A DNA stretch of 64,000 nucleotides from Paraphoma chrysanthemicola. Its lineage: Eukaryota > Ascomycota > Dothideomycetes > Pleosporales > Phaeosphaeriaceae. Below the pieces are notes generated by a model. It worked only from the letters and a program-made list of their open reading frames with translations. It ran no database searches and had not been told where the DNA came from. The stretch spans positions 1,240,001 through 1,304,000 of the forward strand of contig JAGMWG010000006.1 of NCBI GenBank assembly GCA_020744225.1. The letters run 5' to 3'. A program made the position numbers and the translations under genes. The stretch's first letter is position 1, and every line of letters starts with the position of its first letter. Of this stretch, positions 1-12,217 are shown piece after piece.

Positions 1-924
1 AGCGGCTGCTCTTGCTGTGACGACTTCGGGACATAATCCATTGAGTAAAGAATTGAGTATGGCGTTGCCATTCTGGTTTTGCAACGAGGCCGGTAGATGC
101 AAGTTCCTGCGGCAGAAGGGGCAAATGCTACTGTGGTCCATGACGCGTGACAGACATCGGCGACAGAATGTGTGCCCGCAGGTGGTTGTCGTTGGGTCCA
201 GCATAAGGTTATAACACACTAGGCAGTCCAACTCTTTTTGTATAACGTCTTGTAATTGCTCGAGCAGAGCAACATCTAGCCTCTCGTAGGTGTCTCCATC
301 ATGGGACATCGTCGTATACTGCACTTGGGAGCTATAGCGAAGCTTGCCCATTTGTGCTAAGGTGAAGGTGGACACGAGGCGCCCGCCATGCAGAATTTCG
401 TGACTGCCTTTCTCCATCATTTGCTCTTTCTCCTCTGTCGATGTGTGCTCGCTTTCTTGCACCAATTCCTCAAGCAGAGTCGGTGTATCCTGGACGATTG
501 GTGTGTGCTGCGCCATCTCCACTTGTATCAGCTCCATCAGTTTCGACAAGGTTACGTCCACGGAGCACTCTGCAGAAGCGTGCTCGGCCCCGCACCCCAT
601 CAACGGACATGCGATACCGGTCAGCCGATCGGGTGTGTTTGGGTAGGATATATTCGTGCGCGGTTGGGGTGCTGGTAGACAGCCCCTGCAGACTGTATGA
701 CCGCAGGGCAGCGTCACGGGCGACCGAAGCGGCAATGAACATCGTGGACACTGCACCAAACGGACCAGTTGTCTGGCATCGGTATGGGCGCGCAGGGCCC
801 CAACTTCCGGAGACTCGGCTGGAGCTTCATCGTTGACCATGAAGGCTTCCAGCGATACTCGCGGTTCAAAGGAATGCTCAACGCTTTTGACGATAGAGCA
901 CCCTTTCGTTCGTCGTCGATTCAT
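1..924 (-). CDS. LON-RING E3 ubiquitin ligase, N-terminal part (runs off the left edge)
   Basis: An open frame of 308 codons starts at ATG 924, with an in-frame TAG shortly upstream, and leaves the window at base 1 still open. It holds two zinc-binding RING-type modules. The first spans about residues 59-111 (CPRC, LPCGH, CRGC, then CPLMGC). The second spans about 234-271 (CLVC, CGHTFCRRC, CPFC). Two RINGs in this spacing are typical of fungal LONRF-like proteins, which carry a LON substrate-binding domain further on. That domain would lie outside the window and is inferred, not seen. The expected role is ubiquitin transfer to selected substrates. A second ATG at 840 (MVNDE) is a possible alternative start just before the first RING. 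No intron is needed in this part. Confidence 0.85.
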   Translation of the reverse strand, partial: MNRRRTKGCSIVKSVEHSFEPRVSLEAFMVNDEAPAESPEVGALRAHTDARQLVRLVQCPRCSLPLRSPVTLPCGHTVCRGCLPAPQPRTNISYPNTPDRLTGIACPLMGCGAEHASAECSVDVTLSKLMELIQVEMAQHTPIVQDTPTLLEELVQESEHTSTEEKEQMMEKGSHEILHGGRLVSTFTLAQMGKLRYSSQVQYTTMSHDGDTYERLDVALLEQLQDVIQKELDCLVCYNLMLDPTTTTCGHTFCRRCLSRVMDHSSICPFCRRNLHLPASLQNQNGNAILNSLLNGLCPEVVTARAAA

Positions 925-2398
925 GTAGAATCTGTAACTCTATGGAGTGATGGCAGCTGGCACTGCCATGTACTGTCTCGAATCGTGGACTTGCTCGGCT
1001 CAAGTCGCGGTGGTTACAGGGAGGGGGCGTGCAAAGAGCCGGTCGGAAGGCGGTCCTAGGCTATTTGAGCGTGGTGAAGTCGACGATGGGAGGCAAGTGA
1101 GTGGTGAGACTTCAGCGGTGTCTGAGTGAGATGATCCGGCAGCCCAAGCGTGTCTTGTAGACCTCGGGGCTGATGCGGGACGGTTGGTGCGGGTGCTGAC
1201 GCAGGCACGGGTAAACGGTGGACGAGGAAACTTGAGCGAGCAAGTCTAACAGTCGGCTTCAAGTTTGGATAAGGCGTGTGGATGGTGGCGGAGACACGGG
1301 CTGGGCAGATGGGAATGAACGAAGCCAAATGGGAAGAGCCCGAGGAAGTAGAGGACTGAATCATGCGCGCGAGAGTGCAGAGGTCATCCATTGTGGATAG
1401 TTGTGGGATCGGCCGATCCAATCCAACAGCCTGGTGTTTCGTGCAGGCTGGGTTCCCGTTCAAGGCGAACCCGATCAATATGGACAAGTGTGGTCGCTTC
1501 CGAATCGACATTTTGCCCGCAAATCGAGGGTCTCACTAAGCCCTACTTGGAGATAGCAGTATAAAACTCGCACGGCCCTTCCGCAGCGCTGCCTGCTAAT
1601 CATCACGGCCTGGTCGCCTCCTCGGTCCAAGTGGGGGGCTCATATGCACCGCGGCAAGGGGAAGCGGCGGTTTGATATCGCCGCTGCATCTCGATGTGAT
1701 TTGCTCAATTGCTGCACAGTATTTGCTACCAATGGACCATTATCAGCATGCCCATGCCATGCCAAACCACTGCACGTCCAGTGACGGCCACGCTGCGTGC
1801 CGCGCGACCCAGTGTACTGTACCCGCTTGCGCTCGACGTATGCGGACGCTGCTGCGCGGCCTGTCCAGTCTGCGGTCCTCACCGGCTTCATGGAAAGTCT
1901 TGCACGCGTCATTGATGCATGTCGACTTCGAACCGCGCGGAGCCAATCAGACGGTCCACTAGCGCATGTCTTATTAAGCTTGTCAAGGCAGGTTGCGGGT
2001 GCCGAAGGACCCTTTCGTGACGCACAAGAGGCGGGGCACATCCATGGTTGCTCGTGTGTCGCGAACTTGTCGGCGAAGCACCTCTATTTGCAGGCTCACA
2101 GTGCCGCATGGTGCATGCATCTAGACGAACATGAATGACCCTTCCAAGAGCTCGTTTCGAACTTGGTCCCGATCTGATTCTCAGCCTCATCTGACCATGG
2201 TTGCCATTGTTTCCTCGCTTAACATGTCCTAATGTGGCTCAGAGCCTACCCAGGCTACTGTGCCGAAGATGGCGCAAAACTATCGTGAAACCCCAACGCG
2301 CCTAAACTCACTCGGCCGTAACCCTAGTGTACATACAGCCTCCTGCTGCATTCCTGAACGCCAAGAGACAGCCCTCGCCTTCGTTTCGAAAGCACATG
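925..2398. other. Intergenic region upstream of the LON-RING gene
   Basis: About 1.5 kb between the LON-RING start and the stop codon of the rictor gene, both on the minus strand. It should contain the LON-RING promoter and 5' leader and the rictor 3' end. Open frames of up to 151 codons occur on both strands, but they overlap each other, have odd composition and match no family I know. I see no RNA gene or repeat. Confidence 0.6.
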
Positions 2399-5300
2399 TC
2401 AAGATGCCGTTGCGCCATTCGTGTCCGGTCGTTCCGCATCTGAGTCGGACTCGGACTCGCTGCTTTCTTCATCCTCCTCATCATCTTCTTCTTCTAGCAC
2501 AATCTGCTGTAATACCCGCTTATCGAACAGGTCTAGAACAAATCGACACGCCGGGAGGCGGAAGTGATGAGCCTCTAGTATCTGCATGACCTTGTGAAAG
2601 ATCGATGGTCTGCTAAACCCTGGGACCTTCTTTGCTTTGATACTGTTCGACGGTGTTAGCGTGCAATCTTTCAACTATTGCTCAGGGTAATACTGACGCT
2701 TGCAAGTCGTTTGCAGCCTTCTTTGCTAGCACTGTGTTACCCAGGTCCGTTGCAAGCTTCAGAATACGCGCGTTGACAGGATCGTTATCGGTCACTGCGA
2801 CTTTGGCCTCAGCCTTGCGTTTCCAGCTGATGTCATCTGATTTTGCTATCCATGGTTTCATCTGCATCGTGTCAGCAACAAGACCCGCGACGGATAGTGA
2901 AATACTCACTGCGAAGAGTTTCTGGAAATGAAGCGGAAGGCAGAACCCGAGAGCCTCGCCCGCATCGTTGACGACACCATCCCAGCCGTACTCGAGGAGT
3001 ATTTCTTGACCGTGAAGACTGCGTGAAATCAAGCCCAGTACATAAAACGCTGTGCCCCGGAGTGACATGACTTCGGACTCCTCTGCAATCCTCACGATCC
3101 ACTGTACCACGTCAGAGCTCTCGAGAAAAGGAGCGCCAAGCTCCATTGACCCAACGTTTCCCACGGCCCAAAGACAGCCTTTGACCTTTAGAATGATTTC
3201 TGCGTCGTCATCTTCCATCGCAAAGTCGCGAATGGTGGCGACAAACTCGTCAAAGTGACCTTTCAGCTTAAGGAGTCTACATCCTTCCTTTGTCCTGGTG
3301 AGTTCACGGTAAAAGTGCGGTGGCACGAGTCCGTACTCAGGATTCTCAGGAGCATCGTCGTACGAAAGCTGAGCGGATGGTTTCTCAGGTATGTCAGCAA
3401 GGGCGCGTGCCATTGAGGCTTCGATGAGGGCCACATAGGTATCGTTCCTCCCAAGGAACCAGTCATCCATTTCCCTTGTGATGTAATCCAGCCCATCGAG
3501 ATAATGGTAGCCCACCGATGTCGACAAAAAGCGGAGCAGAAGCGGAGCGCCAATTTCACCCAAATGATCTAAAGCTGGTCTGCATTTAACCACGAATTCC
3601 AGTGACTCAGTCTGGTTGCACGCCTCTTCCAGAATCTTGATCGCCACTTCACAGACCTCAACGTCGGGGTCGTAAAGCTGCGTAACAAGCAACCTGATGG
3701 CCCACTCTGCAACCCCTATCGAGGTGGTCGATTGCATTGGTTTGGTTGCGTATCTGCGCAGTAGTCTCGTCGCAAAGATTCGGATCTCTTTCGAGCATGA
3801 CGTCATGGCTTTCGAGATGATGATGCGCAGATGCCCATCTAGACTGTAATCCATGTTACTCAGAAGAGTCTTGATCAAGTCGTCGCGATCGTTGAGCTCG
3901 ACGATGTGGTAGAACATGTTAATGACTCTCCACCGTTCCAAGATTTGGATACCTCTAGTGTCTTTCGTGAGCGCGCCCAAAAGCGCAAAATATCCGCCAG
4001 TAAGGGTCTCATTCATTCGGTCCGCTTGGAAGATGGGCGACTCGGATGTCAGACCGCTCATTCTATCGAAGTGGGACAGGCATTCTGCGAGTTGGCGGAC
4101 GAATTTGCTCTCGCTAAGATATTTGACGCCTTCGGGGTTTTGCAACAGACTGTTGATCAGGGCACAGCCCGCGCGAACGTATCTCTGATTCGGCTTGGTG
4201 TTCTTCACCTCAGAGAAGCGGTACTTGAATGGGCGGTAGAAACCCAGGAGGCGGTGGACAAATTTGGTGGCCTTTATTGCCTCGTCTAGACGCTTAGCGT
4301 TGAGTAACGGTCCCTCGATTATGGTCTGTATAAGATCCCATCTCCATTTCTGAAAAGACACCGTATTGAGAACTTGTGTGTCGACCATTAAATTTCGAAA
4401 AGACTGCTCGTCCACTTGCATAGCCGCCTGTACTTTAGACGGATCTGCCTGCCGCGCGGAGGTATTCGAGTCGACATTGGTGGTGGCCTTGTTCGCATAT
4501 AGCGAGGTCGGTCCTGAGCGATAGAGGGTTCTGTTCACACTGTCCACTTGATAGATGGTGCCGATTGCGGTAAAGCGATCCTCTGACTGGAATTTTGCAG
4601 CCGAGAGTAAGAGTTGGGGGAGCACTTGTAGCTGCGCACTCCAAGACGGGGGTAGAAGCTCGTTGGCCATCTTCAAAACCTCGCCTAGTAGAAGAATTGT
4701 CTTTCTCTTCAGGGCTGCAGTCAGAGACTCCTCTTCGGCAAGAAGCAAGGCTGGCACCAAGCCCGCGTGCAGAAATGCGGCCAACACAACCGAAACGTAG
4801 TGATCTAACAGACTCCATTTGTTCGTATTGTCCTCACCACTTGAGCTTGTGGGATCCTTGATCTGCTGGTTCTTGAGGTTTGTAACCCGTCCGTAAGTGG
4901 TCAGTCTTCGACCAGCAAGGAAAGACGAGGACCATGATGGTGGTTTGATGCGAAGAAGATCGAATAGAAGTTCCAAGAGGACATTTCGAACGTGTGGGGT
5001 CGGAATCTGCAAAGAGAGAAGTAGAGACCGCAGGGGCAAGAAATCATTCATGCACAAGGTAAGCAGTCCAGGCCAGCTTCTTAGCAAGGAAGCAATGACT
5101 TTGGCGTTTGCTTTCAGCTTCTCTTCGTGGAGGTGGCCGTAGGTTGCATTGGCATCGGTGAACATTGCAAAGGGCGCCTCGAGCTCACGCCCAGAACGGA
5201 GGAGTCGACGCCGTCGCGGTGTGTCGAGCAAATACAAGAAGGACGTACCAACACTCTCAGCAGCGTGATAGCTGCCCTCGCCAAGAGCATCGGCTAGCAC

Positions 5301-6383
5301 ACCCATACCGCCTGCTTCGACGAGAAGCGATGGCTTCCTGACCAGAATTTCTGCCAAAGTCAAAGTGGCTATGTTCCTCAGTCGGTCGTCGGCGTGTTCT
5401 GCAACCGCGACTACGATTCGAACGACGGATCGTGCAATTTCCTCTACGCCATCCTTGACGTCGAGAAACGCGCGCACGAACTTCATTGCTTGCTCACGCT
5501 CCACGCTGGCCTTGCCCTCCTTCACAAGCGACAAGATGACGAGGTAATCTGTGTGCAGAGCTCGAATGATGCGGAGCGATTTGCGGTCGGTGAAGGCATA
5601 TCGCATGACTCTGTAGGCAGCTGCTACTACTTCGCGACTGTCGCTCAAGAGCATCATCTGCATGCGGAGGCCGAAGATTGACCACGCGAGGTCATATTTG
5701 AGGGTTGGATGTCTCCTAAAGAGTAAGACAAGGGAGTTGGCACGCTCAACATAGTACTCGGGCTGCATGCCCTCTGCCTCGAGAGCCTGCAGTATTTCCG
5801 CAAGCACAAAGGTGGGCGACTCGGTCTCGTCATCCTCCTCTTCCTCCTCCTTCTTTGCAACGTGTCGTGAGGGCGAGCGAGACAGGTTTCGGCGGAACAG
5901 GTACGAAAGTCGGCTTTGAGGGTCGGGCGGCGGCGACTTGATGTCCTTGGCCCGTTGTATTTCTGCTGCCAGCCCAGACTTCAGCTGCGCCAGCTTTCGG
6001 TTGGAGATGTTGAGCTGCTCCTCGACCTGCAGACGCTGGTCTTTCTTCGCATTTTTCGCGGTCAGGGCCTCCAACAGGTTCTCGGAGCCGATCTTGATCT
6101 TGGTCTCCTTGTCGATCTGGTCCTGCAGCTCGGCCTGGCGCTGCTCGGTCGTGGTGTTGTCGCTGTCGCCCACGGTGATGGCGTGCATGTCGAAGCTGGG
6201 GCGCAGGCGGCCATCGCCCGAGGTCGCAGGCGTCAGCTGGGAGTTGAAGCTGCCGGGCCCCGTGTTGGCGGTCGCGTACGACGACTGCCCCCCGCGCGAC
6301 AGGACGCTCGCCGCCGTGGTCGCGGAGAGAGCGCGGCCATCTCTAGTTCGACTGGGCGCAAGAAGGGAGCCTTGGTCCGTCAT
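2399..6383 (-). CDS. TSC11: TORC2 scaffold subunit, rictor/Tsc11/Ste16 family
   Basis: Rictor-family scaffold of TOR complex 2, which acts in actin polarity and AGC-kinase activation. The model has three exons: 6383-2910, 2861-2698 and 2642-2399, giving 1293 aa. A charged coiled-coil stretch lies at about residues 85-145, followed by the long helical-repeat rictor body (for example the GRDDLIK-like and LLRRYATKP regions). The last exon holds the conserved C-terminal block (IKAKKVPGF, then FRLPACRFVLDLFD) and ends in a Glu/Asp/Ser-rich tail. Intron 1 (2862-2909, GTGAGT...CAG) is 48 nt and has no in-frame stop, so reading through would insert 16 residues between LFA and MKPW. Intron 2 (2643-2697, donor GTCAGT) is needed to reach the conserved C terminus. 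Length fits the family. Confidence 0.92.
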
Positions 6384-7248
6384 GTGGCCTTAACCGTGCG
6401 CCCTCCAACCGCATCGCATGTCTCTGTCGCGGCGATGCCCTCGTCGTGCCTCATGAGCTGTCGGGTGGTAGCAGTGGTAGTAGTGATGTGTGGTCAATTG
6501 CGCGTCGGCGGGGCTGTGGCTGTGCGTGCAAGGAGCGGTGGATCCTGTGGCGGCAGGGCAGCGCAGGACGTGTGGCTAGTGAGCGTGGACGGCGGATAGA
6601 GACAGTCGGGGCTGCAATTACTGGTGGTGCGTGTTGCTGGCCTTCACTCGTGTGGCCTGTGGTACATGGGCCTGGACGGACGTTGCCCGCCAAACGTCTC
6701 AAAAGTGGGACCAACACAGCGCCCGTGCCTCGCTGCCATGTGCGGATGAGGTCCGCCTTGCCGCATCCGCAGCCTCTGCATGCTCACAGACGTGCAAACC
6801 TCACCATTCTGGCCTGATATTGCCCGGCATGGCCCACCAGAGCCCTGGGCTTTGCGCGTCCTTCACCAATGCTGGACCAGGCGGCGGGGAGCTGTCCTGA
6901 AAGCGTCACGTGCGCGCTCGCTAGAGGCCGTTATCCTGGAGCTCTTGCTGGCGGAGGTCGCCGATGGCCATCCCAACGAATCGAGCGCGTTTCTGGCCGC
7001 CTCTTATGTCGGTCGTCCAGAGCTCGCGCGACCTCTAATCGCGAAAAGCAACTCCGTGCAGTTCGGCGCACGCCGTCGTTGGTGATCAGATAAGGGCCCG
7101 CCAATTGACACTATAACTATCTTCGTCGTCCCTCGGTGACCTCTGCCATTACTCACACACAGCTTCCCATTGACTTCATCGCCTTTGAGCATACTTCAAG
7201 GTTCAATCCCGTCCCAATCGCAGCTGTGCCCCCAAAAGCTCAATCACA
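6384..7248. promoter_or_regulatory. Divergent promoter region, rictor / uricase
   Basis: An 865-bp spacer between the start codons of two divergent genes. It must carry both promoters. Overlapping open frames extend into it from the antisense strand of the rictor gene, but none looks like a protein. I could not recognise a specific operator. Confidence 0.5.
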
Positions 7249-8253
7249 ATGTCTCAGCTCTCCTACGCCCGCTACGGCAAGGACAACGTCCGCCTTTACA
7301 AGGTTGATAAGAACTCCAAGACCGGCGTGCACACAGTCGTTGAGCAGACTGTCTGCATCCTGCTCGAGGGAGACATTGAGACTTCGTACGCCCTATCTTG
7401 TCTTCTGGCAAGGGTTCAAGCTAACAGCTCACAGCTACACCGAGGCAGACAACTCGGTTGTCGTCGCCACCGACACCCAGAAGCAAACCACGTACATCCT
7501 CGCTAAGCAGCACCCTATCGACCCTCCTGAGCAGTTTGCTGCTATCATCGGCGAGCACTTCATCAAGACCTACTCGCACATCCACGCCGCACATGTCAAG
7601 ATCATCCAGCACCGATGGACCCGCATGGAGATTGATGGCAAGGCGCATCCACACTCATTCTTCCGTGATGGCGAGGAGATTCGCGTGGTCGAGTCTGTGA
7701 CACGCGAAGGCCAGGGTGTGTCCATTCGATCCAAAATCGAGAAGCTCTTGGTCCTGAAGAGCACCGGATCCGCCTTCCACGGCTTCCACCGTGACGAGTA
7801 CACCAAGCTGCCTGAGACTTGGGACCGCATTCTCAGCACCGAAATTGAGGCTGGCTGGCAATGGAAGCTGTTCAAGAATGCCGCAGAATCTGCCAAGATT
7901 GACTTCAATGCTGCGTGGAAGGCCGCAAGGGACATCACCATGAAGATCTTCGCCGAGGACGACAGTGCCAGCGTCCAGGCTACCATGTACAAGATGTGCG
8001 ACAAGATTCTGGCAACTGTCCCCGAGATTGAGGCTGTCGACTACGCGTTGCCTAACAAGCACTATTTCGAGATTGGTAAGTTCCTGGACCCAATATACTG
8101 ATAAAGCTCGCACTAACAAAGGCGACAGACCTCTCATGGCACAAGGGAATCAAGAACTTGGGCAAGGATGCCACCGTCTTTGCTCCCCAGTCAGACCCCA
8201 ACGGCTTGATCCACTGCACTGTCACCCGCAAGGGCACCAAGTCGAAGTTGTAA
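7249..8253 (+). CDS. uaZ: Urate oxidase (uricase), peroxisomal
   Basis: Oxidises urate to 5-hydroxyisourate in purine catabolism, inside peroxisomes. Exons are 7249-7385, 7435-8075 and 8129-8253, giving 300 aa, the usual uricase length. The N terminus carries ARYGKDNVR with the catalytic lysine. VATDTQKQT carries the expected threonine, and PNKHYFEI near the end carries the catalytic histidine. The protein ends in SKL, a canonical type-1 peroxisomal targeting signal. Intron 1 (49 nt, GTACGC...CAG) joins ETS to YTEADN. Intron 2 (53 nt, GTAAGT...CAG) joins FEI to DLSWHKG. Both junctions restore strongly conserved family sequence. The gene is divergent from rictor. Confidence 0.97.
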
Positions 8254-8744
8254 ATCCAACATGACCACCAGACTTCAATTCGCTTTGCCTAACGATCTAA
8301 CGGCTGTTTGTAAATAAATAACATCGGCGTTTGCTGCATTTCTAGGGGACGATTGTATATTGAGAGTAGAACCATGATACCACTTCAGCTGAATTTGGGG
8401 ATGAGACGGGAGTAGAAATCCGACATTTGGGTAGAATATCAATGAATATAATTTCACTCAATGAAATAGCGGTCCATGCCCTGAGAACATGTGTCTTCCA
8501 TTGGTGATTCCTCAAGTTGCGATGACAGTAATGTCTTGTTGAATGTCCGAAAGAGGTGCTTACATAACGCCCATGACGCTCGTTCCTTTCCAAAAGTTTG
8601 TCAGTCGGCAACCACGAGCTGCGCAACGTCGACAACCCCGCTGCAACCCTGCATTTACTCTGACCTATTCAAATACCTCTCCGAATCCTCCGCTCGTACT
8701 AGAAAACCAAAGAGAGTCTTTGCGCGCGCCATCGAACCACCAAC
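8254..8744. other. Intergenic: uricase 3' end and TOM6-like promoter
   Basis: A 491-bp spacer between two plus-strand genes. I see no further gene. Short open frames here are not conserved-looking. Confidence 0.55.
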
Positions 8745-9037
8745 ATGCCTCCCAAGCAGATCCACGGAAAGGGCCGCACGCTCGCCGAACCCAGCTTTGC
8801 GCGAAGCACTCTTTCAGCCTTCACAGACAAGGAGAATAGGAGCGTTGTTACAGCAGTAGGACTGTTCGCTGTAAGAGATCCCGGATCCACAAGCTATATC
8901 GACATGCATGGTGGAGATGGACGATGCAGACGCACTTAGCATGAGACAGACATTTCATGACAGGAAGCTAATAGGCTGGACAGATTGGCGTCACTTTCCT
9001 ACACAGCAGCTGGGCTGAGATTCTGCTACCCGCGTAA
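8745..9037 (+). CDS. TOM6: Tom6-like small mitochondrial outer-membrane protein
   Basis: A short two-exon gene of 59 codons: 8745-8870 and 8984-9037, with a 113-nt intron (GTAAGA...GCTAATAG...CAG). The joined protein begins MPPKQIHGKGR, has a basic N-terminal half, then a hydrophobic C-terminal helix (VGLFAIGVTFLHSSW) and ends EILLPA. Size, layout and the KENRSVV segment before the membrane helix resemble fungal Tom6, a small tail-anchored subunit that stabilises the TOM import complex. The family call rests on layout and remembered similarity, so it is moderate. The reading frame after splicing is clear, because only this join yields the membrane segment and a stop at the right place. Confidence 0.65.
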
Positions 9038-10430
9038 AGGACGAGTCGAATATGTAGTTAAGTCAGGACGAACTGCACCATGCGCCCGGCATGATTGCGA
9101 GCAACCGCAAAGGCCCGGATGAGTACTGCGTCATACATGTACAAACGAAGATGGGACGACATGGAATAAAGCATTGAAACGGCGTTCAGGAAGGACGTAT
9201 GACATCTGTCAGGCCAATGACATCTGCAAGTCGCGATGATTTGGACGACATTTGCTCAATGGAATGTAAAACATGTATACAACACCTACACTCGCACATA
9301 CCATCCCGATCCTCTCTTCTATGCACAAAAACTCTAACTTCCATTCTCCAAACCTCATTTAATTCTTATCATCATCTCAAAACGCTACGTCACTCCCACA
9401 CCTCCCTGAAACCCCAACCGCACCACCCCAAAACCCCCATCCCAACTCACTCACAAACTACCACCCCTACCCCGGCCACGCTCCCATCTCCTTGGAACAC
9501 CCAAGACCTGTCTCTACCGTGACATATAGCTTAGCATCCCATCCTTCGCGTCGAATTACCTTTGATTCTCAAACACTTGACGATTCACCACCCAGGCTGC
9601 CAGAGTCGCACCACAGCCAATGCGATAACCCATCAGCCTCATTATTCGAGCACGACGGGACCAGACAAGGTCAAACATGCAATTACCCGCAAAGTGTCAA
9701 AACTAAGTGGTCTGATACTCGCGTGGTCGAAAGACGGTAGAAGCATGCGTTTCTGCGGGAAGGACGGCCGCGCGGATGCTGCATGTGCCGTGCAGATGCG
9801 AGGTACGCGATTCTCGGATCTTTTCGGTCCAAATTCGCTTGGTTGTGATGTGCAGTGCATTTCTTGAGTGATTGCGGCGTAATCGGGCATTTTTTTGTTG
9901 TTGGTGGCAGATGTGATTGCTCGCGAGAAGCGCCCGTGGCGTGCATCTTGGTGGTCGCCATCTGTAAGGCACAGTTGTGCGTGTACGCTATCGGACGCCT
10001 TGTCAAAGTCACGATGCGTCTTTGATATTTATAGACTTGGACTAATGCACGCCTTCAGATGTTCATCACGGCCTCAATTACACGTCACTGGTACATGTGG
10101 AGTGGAGAAGCAAGGCAGGCTCGCAAATATATGCTTTTAGCTCAGGTGTGCTATCCATTACAGTGCTCCCATTCGTACACGCAGCCGCCAAACCACCGAC
10201 TCTAATGCGGACAATCAACAGTCCGGCTGTGAAAGGTATGTAGGGGTGAAAGAGCAATGCTCGCTAAAATTAACAAGGCGCGCTGGCTAACTAAATGTGC
10301 AGGTACAAGCACAAAGGCGAGGAAGCTCCTGCGGTGTAGTGTACTTCCATGAACAACAGACTGCAAGCAAGTCCACCGCCGGAAGATGAGGAAAATCGTG
10401 ACAATGCGTAATGCTGGGGTATCTCTAGTT
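9038..10430. other. Convergent intergenic region with a G-poor tract
   Basis: About 1.4 kb between the 3' ends of the TOM6-like gene and noxR. Bases from about 9290 to 9520 are strongly depleted of G on the plus strand and rich in A, C and T. Several overlapping open frames of about 100 codons exist, but none has domain features. No gene is called. Confidence 0.55.
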
Positions 10431-12217
10431 CTATGCAACCTCTCTGACCCACACCTGTGCAAATGTTAGCATTCGATATTTTGTTTGTAGACAAGAGAGT
10501 TACTCACCTCCATCTTCGCCATATCGCTGTTCTCCCTCTTCGCCTCGCTCCTTGCTGTCTCAATCGCCATCTCGAGATCGTCTTGATCAGCCATGGTGAT
10601 CATGTCACCGTCATCCTTGATCTCGACCTTGAAGTTGTTTCGAACACCAAACTTCTCCTTGATCGACTGCCAGAACTCTCGCATTGTGGTCTCCTGTGTG
10701 ATAAAGACGTAACGAGTATCGCCGGCATGGACCTTGACTCGGATCTTGCCGCCAACAGTGCGGCTGCTTCCGCCAGATCGCGCAGAGCGTGCAGGTGATC
10801 GTCTCCTCGACTTCTGGCGGGACATCATCTCGAACTCGGCATCGTCCAAGTCACTACCGTCGTAGTCGTCTTCATCCTCCTCTTCAATATATGCAGGTCG
10901 TCGGCTTTGCTTGGAGCGTGTGTATGCACCACGGCTTCCACGGGACTGGTTGTAGCTAGCATCGTCCTCATAGTAGTCGTCAATGATATCGTCATCGGAT
11001 CCACGGCGACGGGGCTTGTAATCCCGCTGAGCTCGATTGCGTGTTGACTCTGAGCGGCTCGGCGGAGGACGCTCAGAAGCAGAGCGCTGAGTACCTTGAC
11101 GGCGGGGCTCATTCGCTTGCGACTGATCGAAGGCAGCTCGTCCAAGGTTCAATGGCTGAGGCTTGGGACCACCACCACGTACAGACTGAGCGCGGCTCAT
11201 GGGAGCATCGCCACTGCCGTTGGACCTTCGACCATCCGACTCCGGCGGCGGCGTGGGTGGGAAAACATTGCGGTTCATGGGAGGCTCTGATTGCTGGCGA
11301 GCGCGGCTCTGGAGCTCGGGCTTTACCAGATTGGTAGCGGCGAAGGAGAGCTTCTCTTCAGGCCTGTCGTCCTTGGCCACTTGAGCACCCTTCTTGATCT
11401 CTGATCCGGCGAAGCCAGTGAATGCGTTGGCGCGATCTGACGCTGCGACCAGACGCGCCTTTCCGAGGTAGTCCTTCGTCTTCAAGTTCTTGACCTTGGC
11501 TTCGTTCGGACGGTAGACTATGCCGACCGGAATCGAGAAGACAGTGTAGCCCTATTGCATGTCAGTCGCTGCTCGATCCCCAGAATGGACAGTTACCCAC
11601 CTCCGCTGCTTCATTGATGGCCTCATCGATCACGTCGTGGTCAGGGACAACCTTCTCCTTCGCTGCGAACGACAGGTCCTGCAGACCGGCGTCTCTCTGC
11701 TGCAGGTAGATGTAGCAGAGACCACGATTGAACAGGACCTCGCAGGAATACAGCTTGAACTTCAAGCCCAGCTGCTCGTAGTCGATGTTGTTGTTGCCGC
11801 GCAAGTACAGAAGCGTGTCGTTGAAGTTGGCGAGCGCTTCCTCGAAGTCGCCCATGAGGAAGTTGGACACACCCTGCTGGAAATACGCGACAGCTAGATA
11901 CTGGTCCAGACGCACAGCGCGCTGGTAGCAGTCGACCTGTGAACCCGTAAGCTCGCGCTCGCTAATGCATGCAGATGCATGCTGTACTTACCGCTTTCTC
12001 ATGTTCGCCTAATGTCGCATGGATGACGCCGCAGTTGAACAGGATCTTGGAGGTGTCGGAGATGCCGTCAAACGTCTTCAATGCCTCGTCGAACTCGTTG
12101 TTATCGTAGCTGGCGAGGGCTGCCACCCAGGTTTCGATTTCCTACCCCGCTATCAGCAATTGACTCGGAAGGCGCATACCAGCGCAGAGAGAGCGCGCGC
12201 ACCTGCTTCAGAGACAT
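10431..12217 (-). CDS. noxR: NADPH oxidase regulator NoxR (p67phox-like)
   Basis: Activator of the fungal Nox1/Nox2 superoxide-producing complexes, working with Rac and controlling hyphal tips, fruiting and infection structures. Five exons: 12217-12203, 12141-11992, 11936-11601, 11551-10508 and 10454-10431, giving 522 aa. The first exon encodes only MSLKQ and the last only VWVREVA plus the stop. Tetratricopeptide repeats fill residues 1 to about 170 (for example GEHEKAVDCYQRA). The conserved activation segment YTVFSIPVG follows the third intron. The middle is disordered and Pro/Ser/Arg-rich. A PB1 domain spans about residues 436-520 (KIRVKVHAGDTRYVFI). All introns are 49-61 nt with GT-AG ends. 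The match to the known family is very strong through the TPR part. Confidence 0.96.

Noticed and set aside
1056..1511. 151-codon minus-strand open frame
   Set aside because: Pro/Ser/His-rich, overlaps other frames and lies in the LON-RING upstream region, so probably chance.
5916..6599. 227-codon plus-strand open frame
   Set aside because: Shadow of the rictor N terminus on the opposite strand, with Leu/Val/Gly repeats only.
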